In this document: piece after piece, positions 18,483 through 28,400 of the stretch
How the letters are laid out: the number at the start of each line of letters is the position of its first letter
Numbering within the stretch: the first letter of the stretch is position 1
NCBI RefSeq assembly: GCF_014191725.1
Contig: NZ_JACHWZ010000020.1
Location: 1 to 64,000, forward strand
DNA from: Microbulbifer rhizosphaerae
Lineage (GTDB): Bacteria; Pseudomonadota; Gammaproteobacteria; Pseudomonadales; Cellvibrionaceae
Reading direction: 5' to 3'
Length of the DNA: 64,000 bases
Program-made: the position numbers and the translations under genes
Notes under the pieces: generated by a model
What the model saw: the letters and a program-made list of their open reading frames with translations, nothing else
The model's database searches: none
Told to the model about the DNA's origin: nothing

Positions 18483-20222
18483 ATGCGCGCATCCCTCTAC
18501 CTGATCGCCACCCAGAAAGAAACTCCCAACGACGCCGTGGTCATCAGCCACCAGCTGATGCTGCGCGCCGGTATGATCCGCCGCCTGTCCTCCGGTCTCT
18601 ACACCTGGCTGCCCACCGGCCTGCGGGTGCTGCGCAAGGTGGAGCGCATCGTGCGCGAGGAGATGGACCGCGCCGGCGCGCTGGAGGTGGTGATGCCGGT
18701 GGTGCAGCCGGCGGAGCTGTGGGAGGAGTCCGGCCGCTGGCAGCAGTACGGCCCGGAATTGCTGCGCATCAAGGACCGCCACGACAATCCCTTCTGCCTG
18801 GGCCCGACCCACGAGGAGGTAATCACCGACGTGGTCCGCAACGAGATCAACAGCTACAAGCAGCTGCCGGTCAACTTCTACCAGGTGCAGACCAAGTTCC
18901 GCGACGAGATACGCCCGCGCTTCGGCGTGATGCGCGCGCGCGAGTTCACCATGAAGGATGCCTACTCCTTCCACCTGAACGTCGACTCCCTGCAGGAGAC
19001 CTACGACGTGATGCACGCTGCCTACTGCCGCATCTTCGACCGTATCGGCCTCGACTACCGCCCCGTACTCGCGGACACCGGCTCCATCGGCGGCTCCCAC
19101 TCCCACGAATTCCACGTGCTGGCCGAGAGCGGCGAGGACGATATCGCCTTCTCCACCGAGAGCCGCTACGCCGCCAATGTGGAACTGGCGGAGGCTACCG
19201 CACCCGCGGGCGAGCGCCCGACGGGGACCAGGAGCATGGAAGAAGTGCACACCCCGGGGCAGAAGACCATCGCCGCAGTGAGTGAATTCCTGCGGTCGGA
19301 CCCGGCGCACTCGATCAAGACGCTGATAGTGCTGGGCGAATGCCCAGAGGGCCCGGAAGAAAGTGACAGAGCTCCCCTGGTAGCTCTGGTCCTCAGGGGC
19401 GATCACGCGCTGAATGAACTGAAAGCGGAAAAACTGCCGGGGGTCGCCGGCCCGCTGCAGTTTGCGCCGGAGGCACGCATCGCCGAGGAACTCGGCTGCG
19501 GCGTCGGCTCCCTGGGTCCGGTGGGAATGAAGATCGAAACCATCGTCGATCGCTCCGCCGCGCATCTGGCGGACTTCATCTGCGGCGCCAACAGAGACGA
19601 CTATCACTACACTGGGGTCAACTGGGGCCGCGACGTGGAGCTCGGCCGTATCGAGGACCTGCGCAATGTGGTCGCCGGCGATCCCAGCCCGGATGGCCGG
19701 GGCCAGCTCGAGATCAAGCGCGGCATCGAGGTGGGCCACATCTTCCAGCTCGGCGACAAATACAGCCGCGCGATGAACGCCACGGTACTGGACGAGAACG
19801 GCAAGGAGCAAGTGCTAGTCATGGGCTGCTACGGCATCGGTGTATCCCGTATCGTGGCCGCAGCCATCGAGCAGAACCATGACGACGCCGGCATCATCTG
19901 GCCCGACGCCATCGCCCCCTTCCAACTGGCGATAGTGCCGATCAATATGCACAAGAGCGATGTGGTCAGAGAAAAGTGCGAACATCTGTACGAGTCCCTG
20001 CGCGATAAAGGTGTGGACGTGCTGCTGATGGATGAACCCAAGGCGCGCCTCGGCGCCATGCTCGCCGACGTGGAACTGCTGGGTATTCCGCATCGCATCG
20101 TCATCGGCGACCGCGGCCTGGAGAAGGGCGTGGTGGAGTACAAGGGTCGCCGCGACGCCGAGAGCCAGGAGTTTGCGGAATCGCAGTTGGAGGAAGTGCT
20201 GCTGAAACTGATAGGACACTAA
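18483..20222 (+). CDS. proS: Prolyl-tRNA synthetase
   Basis: 579 residues, the bacterial (ProS type 1) form. Class II catalytic motifs frame a central editing insertion domain (about 230-390) that clears mischarged Ala-tRNA-Pro. Landmarks are [55 protein letters not shown] and [20 protein letters not shown]. The C-terminal anticodon-binding domain starts near 480. The ATG at 18483 gives the conserved N-terminus [13 protein letters not shown]. Confidence 0.97.
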   Translation: MRASLYLIATQKETPNDAVVISHQLMLRAGMIRRLSSGLYTWLPTGLRVLRKVERIVREEMDRAGALEVVMPVVQPAELWEESGRWQQYGPELLRIKDRHDNPFCLGPTHEEVITDVVRNEINSYKQLPVNFYQVQTKFRDEIRPRFGVMRAREFTMKDAYSFHLNVDSLQETYDVMHAAYCRIFDRIGLDYRPVLADTGSIGGSHSHEFHVLAESGEDDIAFSTESRYAANVELAEATAPAGERPTGTRSMEEVHTPGQKTIAAVSEFLRSDPAHSIKTLIVLGECPEGPEESDRAPLVALVLRGDHALNELKAEKLPGVAGPLQFAPEARIAEELGCGVGSLGPVGMKIETIVDRSAAHLADFICGANRDDYHYTGVNWGRDVELGRIEDLRNVVAGDPSPDGRGQLEIKRGIEVGHIFQLGDKYSRAMNATVLDENGKEQVLVMGCYGIGVSRIVAAAIEQNHDDAGIIWPDAIAPFQLAIVPINMHKSDVVREKCEHLYESLRDKGVDVLLMDEPKARLGAMLADVELLGIPHRIVIGDRGLEKGVVEYKGRRDAESQEFAESQLEEVLLKLIGH

Positions 20223-20234
20223 GTCCCGCTCAAT

Positions 20235-20327
20235 CGTCATCCCGGGCTTGGCCCGGGATCCAGTGCGAAGGTGCGGAAGAAGCATTGTGCCCAGACTCTG
20301 GATACCGGCCTGCGCCGGTACGACGAT
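20235..20327. repeat. GTCATCCCGG/GTACGACG inverted-repeat element
   Basis: CGTCATCCCGGGCTTGGCCC...GGATCCAG on the left and CTGGATACCGGCCTGCGCCG followed by GTACGACG on the right form a long imperfect hairpin between proS and the transglycosylase gene. The related element at 50380-50452 has the same architecture. Confidence 0.65.
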
Positions 20328-20399
20328 TGTCCCGGGACCGACCGGCAATCCGCAGTTGCCGCTGCCCTTCCTTCCCGCCTTTCCGTAAAATCTCCCGTC

Positions 20400-20966
20400 A
20401 TGATAAGAAAAAGCCTGACCACACTGCTGCTCAGCCTCATATTTGCCGGCGCCCAGGCCCAGGTGAAGGTTCCGGAAATAGACCCGGAGCTGCGCCTCGC
20501 CCTGAAAGAGGCGATCACCCAGGCGGACAGCTTCACCGATCGCTTCGACGCGGAGGTCTGGCTGATGTCCAAGTCCCAACCGCTGGCCCGCTATATCAAA
20601 GACCCCAAGGAGCGCATGCACGTGCTCAAGGCGGTGCACCGCGAGGCCACCCTCGCCGGGCTGCGCCCGGAGATCGTGCTGGCGGTGATCCAGATCGAAA
20701 GCGCCTTCGATCCCTACGCGGTGTCGCGGGTGGGCGCCCAAGGCATGATGCAGGTGATGCCCTTCTGGAAAAAGGAAATCGGCCGCCCCGACGACAACCT
20801 GATCGATATGGACACCAACCTGCGCTACGGCTGCACCATCCTCAAGCACTATATCGGCAAGGCCAAGGGCAACCTGGCCAACGCCCTCGCCTATTACAAC
20901 GGCAGCTACGGCCGCCACACCTATTCCAGCAAGGTGCTGGATGCCTGGGCGTCCAGATGGCGGTAG
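20400..20966 (+). CDS. Lytic transglycosylase, SLT-fold, periplasmic
   Basis: 188 residues. A signal peptide covers about 1-21 (LLLSLIFAGAQAQ). The SLT catalytic domain has the glutamate in IQIESAFDP (E100), then GAQGMMQVMPFW, and NLRYGCTILKHY with LANALAYYNGSYGR. Such enzymes cleave the MurNAc-GlcNAc bond to give 1,6-anhydro ends. I chose the ATG at 20400 because it begins the signal peptide; the frame is open upstream but overlaps a repeat element. The AraC gene starts 22 bp after its stop, so the two may be co-transcribed. Confidence 0.9.
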   Translation: MIRKSLTTLLLSLIFAGAQAQVKVPEIDPELRLALKEAITQADSFTDRFDAEVWLMSKSQPLARYIKDPKERMHVLKAVHREATLAGLRPEIVLAVIQIESAFDPYAVSRVGAQGMMQVMPFWKKEIGRPDDNLIDMDTNLRYGCTILKHYIGKAKGNLANALAYYNGSYGRHTYSSKVLDAWASRWR

Positions 20967-20988
20967 CCAGAGGACGGAAGACAGACTG

Positions 20989-22053
20989 ATGACCGCCAGC
21001 TTTATTTTTTTTACCGGCAGCGCCTGCGCACTGCTGTTACTGGCGGCGGCAAAGCTGGCGATCAGCTACCGCCACCAGCCCGCGGGGCGCTGGCTGCTGG
21101 TCCTGATTATTGGAGTTTTCTTCTACCTGCTGCGCCCGGTGTTGCCGGACCGCGGGCCGCTGATGGACGTTCTGGTCGACCTCCCCACCGAACTGATCCC
21201 CGGCGCCTTCTGGCTGTTCGCCTTCGCACTGTGCAGCGAGTGCGAGCGCTTTCCGCGCTGGGGCTGGGCCCTGATCGCGATGAGTCTGGCGGTCGGCCTC
21301 GCCGCCGCCCACCTGGACGCCGGGCACTGGCCGGCGTTGCGCCACTGGCTGTACCTGCTCAAGCAGCCACTGCAACTCGGCCTGCTCGGCGCCGGCTTGG
21401 TTGCACTGTTGCGCCAGTACCAGTCGGACCTGGTGGAATCGCGGCGCAACCTGCGCGCGGTGCTGCTGATCACCATCGGCTGCTACATGCTGGTCGTGGT
21501 CTGCGCCGAATTCCTGTTCTCCTACCAGCCGATTCCCGCCGGTGTGCCAACACTGCACGCGGTGCTGGCGAGCGGACTTGCCCTGGCCGCCTGCCTGTGG
21601 CTGCTGGCGCTATCCCCAGGAGCCCTGAGCGAATCCCTGCCGCAAGCCGCAGAATCCGAAATAGAAGAGGAGCTACCCGAAAAGGAATCGCAACCGCTGG
21701 ACGAGCAACAGCGCCAACTGCTGGAAAAACTGCAGTCCCATATGCGAAACGGCGGCTACCGACACACGGGCCTGACCATCCGCGAGCTGGCGGAACAACT
21801 CGGCACCCAGGAGTATATGCTTCGCGCACTGATCAACCGCCACCTGGGTCACCGCAATTTCAACGAGTATCTGAACCGGTTTCGCATCGACGAGGCGAGC
21901 CGGCGCCTGGCGGACCCGAAGCAGGCGCACCTCCCCGTCCTCACCATTGCATTGGATATCGGCTACCGCTCCCTGAGCCCGTTCAACGCCGCCTTCAAAC
22001 GCCGCCACAACCAGACGCCGACCGAGTACCGGCGCCAGCAGCTGCCAATCTGA
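20989..22053 (+). CDS. AraC-family regulator with N-terminal multi-helix membrane domain
   Basis: 354 residues. The first ~220 are strongly hydrophobic with about six or seven predicted membrane helices (FIFFTGSACALLLLAAAKLA, LLVLIIGVFFYLLRPVL and more). An acidic linker (SEIEEELPEKESQ) leads to a C-terminal AraC double helix-turn-helix at about 255-350 (LTIRELAEQLGTQEYMLRAL, then IALDIGYRSLSPFNAAFKRR). Proteins of this layout are membrane-anchored regulators that may sense envelope or quorum signals; its target is unknown. The ATG at 20989 follows GGACGGAAG. It may share a transcript with the upstream transglycosylase gene, suggesting an envelope-related role by inference. Confidence 0.88.
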   Translation: MTASFIFFTGSACALLLLAAAKLAISYRHQPAGRWLLVLIIGVFFYLLRPVLPDRGPLMDVLVDLPTELIPGAFWLFAFALCSECERFPRWGWALIAMSLAVGLAAAHLDAGHWPALRHWLYLLKQPLQLGLLGAGLVALLRQYQSDLVESRRNLRAVLLITIGCYMLVVVCAEFLFSYQPIPAGVPTLHAVLASGLALAACLWLLALSPGALSESLPQAAESEIEEELPEKESQPLDEQQRQLLEKLQSHMRNGGYRHTGLTIRELAEQLGTQEYMLRALINRHLGHRNFNEYLNRFRIDEASRRLADPKQAHLPVLTIALDIGYRSLSPFNAAFKRRHNQTPTEYRRQQLPI

Positions 22054-22061
22054 AAAACCCT

Positions 22062-22183
22062 GAACCTCTGAATATCGTCATTCCGGCGACTCGCAGCGAC
22101 ACTCACGCCGAAATCCGAAACACGTTGATTTCTCCAGGCTCCGGCCGTCACCGGAGTGACGAATTGAACTTGTTCAGAGGTTC
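22062..22183. repeat. MITE-like element with GAACCTCTGAA terminal inverted repeats
   Basis: GAACCTCTGAA (22062-22072) and TTCAGAGGTTC (22173-22183) are perfect 11-bp terminal inverted repeats. They enclose a GTCATTCCGG...CCGGAGTGACGAA core, with no coding capacity. Two related elements with the same ends are at 60441-60519 and 60906-60973. It lies just after the AraC gene. Confidence 0.65.
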
Positions 22184-22184
22184 C

Positions 22185-22224
22185 TTATTAACCCGGCAAA
22201 CCTATTTGGTTGCCGGGTTAATAA
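22185..22224. repeat. Perfect 15-bp inverted repeat upstream of the RHS gene
   Basis: TTATTAACCCGGCAA (22185-22199) and TTGCCGGGTTAATAA (22210-22224) are exact inverse complements around a 10-base loop. The right arm runs into the triple direct repeat at 22220. It could be a terminator-like stem, an operator, or the edge of the acquired segment. The 383-bp gap 22054-22436 holds this, the MITE-like element and the regulatory block, but no gene. Confidence 0.7.
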
Positions 22225-22249
22225 CAGGATTCGACAGAATTTAACAGAA
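22220..22249 (+). promoter_or_regulatory. Triple 10-bp direct repeat upstream of the RHS gene
   Basis: Three tandem 10-mers are visible: AATAACAGGA (22220), TTCGACAGAA (22230) and TTTAACAGAA (22240), consensus TTTRACAGRA. They are followed by AACAATCGTAG and TTTATTTATTGTTATCGGC. The same arrangement with the same flanks is at 33571-33600 upstream of the TPS exoprotein gene. Ten-base spacing is one helical turn, as in sites of OmpR-family regulators, and such a regulator is encoded at 32811-33536. Binding is inference. Confidence 0.6.
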
Positions 22250-22436
22250 AACAATCGTAGTTTTCTCGATCGTCTTTATTTATTGTTATCGGCAGCCATT
22301 GCACACCGCCATTTTCAATCAAGAAACATGTTACAGAGGCCGGCTCTGGAAGTAACCGGGACCTGGCCATCGAATATTTAAGATTCTGTAGAGTCAATCC
22401 AAAGGCTTTACGTGGATACTGGGTTAGGAGGGGGAA

Positions 22437-25400
22437 GTGAAATCGCGCACCTATCTTAAGCTTTGCTTGCTCTTCGTTTGTGTCTCATCGCTCGCTATTG
22501 AAGCAAGGGCCGTCGCGGAGTCGCCGAAAAGTATTCCCGGACGGCTCATAGGAAGCTTTTCTTCGACCGACAACGGCGCTGGCTCTTACCGCATCCCGAT
22601 CAAAGTGCCGCCGGGTATTGCCGGAATGGCGCCTTCGGTTTCGATTGCCTATTCAAGCCAAAACGGAAATGATGTTGCAGGGATGGGATGGTCTGTCCGA
22701 GGCGTGTCAGCGATATCGCGCTGTCCGGCCAATAGGGAGGTCGATGGTTTTAAAGGTGCTATTAATTACGACGACAACGATCGGTATTGCCTTGACGGTC
22801 AGCGGCTGATCGCTGTGAAAGGCGCATATGGACAACACCTCTCCGAATACCGCACTGAACTTGAAACGTGGGAGCGTATCGTTGCCTACTACGATAAGGA
22901 TGGAACGAAGGCATGTGGTTCCGGGCCATGCTACTTTGTGCTTACGGCAAAGAATGGAGTGCGGCATATCTACGGCCAAGCTTCTGCGCGAATTCTGGCG
23001 GTGGGGAAAAGCGATGTTCGTGTTTGGGCCCTGCATCGTAGCGTCGATCTAAACGGAAATGCCATTTCCTTTTCGTATGCCGCCGATCCGTTGGGCGGCA
23101 ATAAGTCACGAGGGGCGTACTACATCAGTCGAATCGACTATACGGGAAACAAGCAAGCGAAGGTCGCGCCAAACAGAGCCGTCGTATTCGAGTATGAACG
23201 ACGCCCTGACACGATCACGCACTATGTCGGCGGGGCGCCGATAACGAAGGCTGCGAGGCTTGCCTACATTCACACCTATCTTGGTTCCTCTCTCATCAAG
23301 GAATATCGCTTCGTTTATGACAAGCGCGATGCTGGTCGCAGCCTTTTGGTTAGTGTCAGCGAATGTAATGGGGCAGGAATCGCTGCCAGTTCCAGTTGTT
23401 TGACGCCTACGCGTTTCGGTTGGCAGCGCAGCGCGGCGCGCTTTGCCAGCAAGACGACGGCTTTGAGCGACGAGTTTGGTAAGAATCAAGGGTGGTCGTC
23501 TTCGCGCGGAATGCGCTTCCTGAGTGATGTCAACGGCGATGGGCGGACTGACATCGTTGGATTCAAAGATGGGGTTAAGGTCGCTCTGTCTGACGGAAAG
23601 CGTTACAAGAGTGCTACCACATGGTCGTCGGACTTCGATCAGCATACTAAATGGGATGTGAAGACGACCCCACGAATGTTGGCGGACGTCAATGGTGACG
23701 GGATGAGTGATGTCGTGGGGTTTGGATTGGACGGAGTACACGTTGCCCTCTCTACCCGAACCAGGTTCGATTCGACGCTTTGGCAACAAAAACCGTATCC
23801 GTATTTTTGCCGTGACTGCGGCAAAGGATGGCTCCCGAAAGACACGCCGCGAATGATCGCAGACGTCAATGGTGACGGACGCGGTGATCTCGTTGGGTTC
23901 GGAATCGACGGCGTCTACGTGGCATTGTCCCTGGGAAACAAGTTTCAGGATAAGCCGCAGCGCTGGACCACCCAATTCGGCCGCGACAGTGCACCGGGGT
24001 GGGGGGCGCAAACGCCGAGGTTGCTGGTAGACATAAACGGTGATCGAATGGCCGATATCGTCGGTTTTGGACAGAAAGGCGTTTACATTGCACTTTCAAC
24101 CGGCGATCGCGGCAACAGCTTTGTGACCCCAAAGTGGGCGAGCCAGCCCATGGCGGCCTACGGCACAGATCAAGGTTGGTCCAATAATAACGTGCGGTCG
24201 TTGGCTGACGTAAATGGCGACGGACTGACAGATATCGTCGGCATCAATCATTCCGGTGTATTCGTCTCGTTGTCCACCGGTCAAAGCTTCCTTCCGCAAC
24301 CGCAATCGCCGTGGCCCGAAAGCTTCAAGTTCCCCAGTGCATCCTGGTCGGTGGCGAGCACGCCCTTGCAGATGATCGATGTCAATGCTGACGGCCATGC
24401 CGATCTCGTGGGCTTCGGCGCCGATGCCGTGGTCGTGGCGCTCTCCAACGGTAGTGGGTTTTCAACCGCGAATTGGGATCGACACTCATTGCCTGGCTTT
24501 GGGGGGCCCGATTGGGGGGCGCAGACGCCACGGATGCTGGCTGATGTCAATGGGGACGGTTTGACCGACGTACTTGGGTTCGGGCTCAATGGCGTCCAAG
24601 TCGGCTTGGCTTCCGGACCCTACCCAGACCTGATGAATAGCGTTACGAACGGGTTTGGTTTGTCGCTCCAAATGACTTACAAACCGATCAGCGATCCCTC
24701 AGTGTATTCATTCGATGCCGAGCAACACCAAAGCGCCAACGCTCCTGGTGTGATCAACGCCTCGATGCATTCCGCGAATTTCTATCCGATAGCGGGTGTG
24801 GCTGCAAGCACGGTGGCGCCCCGTAACGTGTGGGGCGGGCGCAGTCAGGTCGTTGCCTTGTATCGTGAACGCAACGATGAAACTTTAAGTCAATTCCCCA
24901 TAGACTACGCATACGACTACCACTACAGCCACGCGCGGGTCGATGTCGGCGGGCACGGCTGGTTGGGTTACAAGAAAGTAACGCATACCAATGAACAAAC
25001 GGGCGCGGTCACGGTGCGCACCTACCATCAAGACTTTCCACTCACGCATCGGCTCATCGAGCGGCAAGAACTCTGCGGCCAGAGCGAGCACTACGATCCG
25101 AAATGCACGGCTTCGGCATCACCGCTCGGCGTAACCAACGCGGACTACGAGGTGGTTACTACCGCGACAGGCACTTCGCCAAGCAAGCCAAAGGTTTATG
25201 ACGTTCGGTTGCAAACGTCGCGGGTCGACCATTTCAGCTACGGGAAGTACAACTTTTCGATCGGCGAACAGCATGAATACGACGACTTTGGCAATCGGAT
25301 CCGGCACAGCTATCTTGGCTACGTTGATCAAACTGGAAAGGATCGCACCGCCGACGACAATGTATATACCCTGCTAAGCTACGTGCCGCCGGGTAAGGAT

Positions 25401-28400
25401 TGGAAACTCAATTACGTCGAATACATCAAGAAGTCCAAGCAGTCCGAGTCGGATCCGATCGGCCGCTTCTCTGCCGAAGCAGATATCTCGTTGACGCGCT
25501 ACCAATACAGCGACGATGGGCGGATGAATCTTACGAGCAAGGGACGCTGGGACGACACCAACGACGTATTTCTTGCCCACAGTTTTGGCTATGACGCATT
25601 TGGAAATCGAACCTCATCGATGGATCCGGCAGGCGGGCGTCACGACATTACATTCGAATCGAAATACCACACTTATCCGGCCACCATCAAGTGGCCGGTA
25701 GTAGAAAGCGGTGCCGGACTGTGTGATCAGAACACGCGGCTGTGCGAGCATTACGCATACGATGCCAGGATCGGAAAAAAGATCGGCGAAATCGATAGAA
25801 ACGGCAATACGACTGTCACTTGCTACGACGATTTCGGCAGCCAGACGCTCATTCAGGGACCCATTCCAGAGAAACCGAATGGCATCCGGTCGGACGTGAA
25901 TTGCCTGGCGGACTATCCCTACTTGGTAGCGGGCGCGCCGTTCGTCGAGCCGATTCGATCGGCCAAAGTGGTCTCGCTTCAGCGTGCAGATACACACCTG
26001 GTGGACGGCGGCATCGTGCGGCAACGCGATTCACTACAGCAATGGCCCACGGGCGACACCCGGAAGTGGTTATCTCAACAACAGTGGCTCGATCCCCTTG
26101 GCCGTACGTATCGAACCGGCACGCAGACCCCAGGCGGCCTGGTCTATGTCGATTACAAGCTGGATTCAGACGGGCGAAAGGTCAAACAGTCGCTCCCCTA
26201 CTACAAGGACAATGCCCAGCCAACATGGGCACATAGCACCTACGACATTTATGGTCGTCCGTTGCAGCAGACGCGCCCCATCTACGCTGATGGCGCCGAC
26301 CGTAACACCGTGATGAGCTATGAATACCAAGGCACGTCAGACGGTTTGCACACAACGGTGATACGAGCCGCCGAGCAGTCCGGTAAGTACGCCCAGCAGT
26401 TTGCGTATGCGTACTTTAACGGTAGCCGCAAGGTGGTTTCCATGGTGGTGCCCAGCGAAGATAACGCCCAGACGAGCTATTGGTACGATCGGCTCGGGCG
26501 TCCATTATCCGCAACCGACCCCAAGACGCGCGACAATCCCAAGGGATTGACCAGCACGACGAGCTACGACTCGCTTGGGCGTCACAAAACGACATCCAAC
26601 CCGGCCCATGGACAGGCCACGTTTCGCTACGACACGCAAGGACGCCTGATTCACAAGATCGATGCCAACGGTCAATTCACCTTTACGCACGACGCTGTAG
26701 GGCGCATGACCTCGAAGCTTCGACCTGACGGTTATAAGGTCGCATTCACTTTCGATCGTTCGCAGGCCGAACGTGCCAATGCTTTGGGACGGCGTACGGC
26801 AGAAACGCTCATCTCGCCAAACGGGAAAGTGGTTAACCGCTACGATCACCAGTTCGACGTATACGGAAATAAGCGCCAGACAACAGTCACGATCTCCGGT
26901 GAAGCGAAAGCATACGACGTTGCGCGCGTCTACTCGCCAGCAGGCAAAGTGACCCATTACACCTACCCCGATGGCGCAATGCAGGTATTGTCGTATGACG
27001 TCGGTCAACTTGACAATCTTTCACTTGACGGCAAGCCCTTCGCTCGCTTTTCGGACTATACGGCTTCGGGCGTCCCAACCGCTGTGACCTATGGCAACGG
27101 CGTCGTCAACCGTTACCAGGTGTCCGATACGGCGCAATTGCTAAGACAGACGGTTGCGCAGGAAGATAGCTCTGCGCTGTTGGATGTGAAATACCAGTGG
27201 AATGGGTTGGCGCAATTGACGGCGATCGACGATTTGCTGGAAGACGATGTGAATCGTAGCGAGACGTTCGGATACACGGACCTGAGGCTGACCTCATCGA
27301 ACGCACCAGGCACCTATGGCAGTAAAACGTTCCGCTACGACCCCTCGGGTAATCTCACTCTGAAGGACGGCGTGACCTTTCACTACAAGGGCTATGCGGT
27401 GCAAAGCGGCACCAAGGATGGAGAGAGCATCTTCAAAGCCGAATACGATCCGGTCGGCAACCTAACGACAAAGGAAGTTTCCGGTCGCACATGGCGCTAC
27501 CAATACAACGCCGAGAACCGCCTGACGAAAGCCTGGCTGGAAGGCAAACCAGCATCCGTGCAAGTGCAACTTGGCTATGATTTCGCCGGGAACCGTGTGA
27601 ACAAAATTGCCGAGGATGGCACGCGCTATGTGTACATCGACAACGCGTATGTGATTGAGCGCACCCCCGGAGGAGCCGTCCGAACCACCAAGTATGTCCG
27701 GGGACCGCAAGGTCCGATCGCCACGGTTATGACCGACAGCCTTGTCTACCACCACAGGAATCACCTTGACAGCACGGTGTTAACAAGCGATGAGACCGGA
27801 AGGGCCCTGAAGCGGTTCTCCTACCTGCCGTTCGGCGCATTGGTTGGTTCCACCGCACAAGCGGGATTCGACTTCACAGGCAAACGGCTTGATGCCGACA
27901 CCGGTCTCTACTATTTCGGCGCGCGCTACTACGACGCGACCTTGGGTCGTTTCATTACCTCGGATTCCGGTTTGGGTGCCCCGAAGACACGGCCGGGCGC
28001 CTTCAATCGCTACGCCTACGTGTTGAACAGCCCAAGCAACTACAACGATCCAACCGGAAATTGGGCGTGCCCGAAACCTGTGGCGGGCGTCGTTGGTGGC
28101 GTATTGGGCGCAGGGACAGCGGTCGCCGGGGCCTTTGCGACGTGGGTGGACATCGGACAAACAGAGAAGAGCGGTGTGAATGGCGACTGGGCGAGCGTTT
28201 TCCTCGGTATCGGCGGTGTATTGTTTGAAACGGGTGGTGGGGCAGCATTGTTCTATGGTGGTTGCCACTGGCTGAACAAGCATTTGCTCAATCCGCCGAC
28301 GGACGAAAACATCCAGCTCGAGAACCTGGGGGACGCGATCGAAAATATGTATCAGGGTGCCGGGCTTCGTATAACGCAGCTTGAGGAAGAGGTGCATAAC

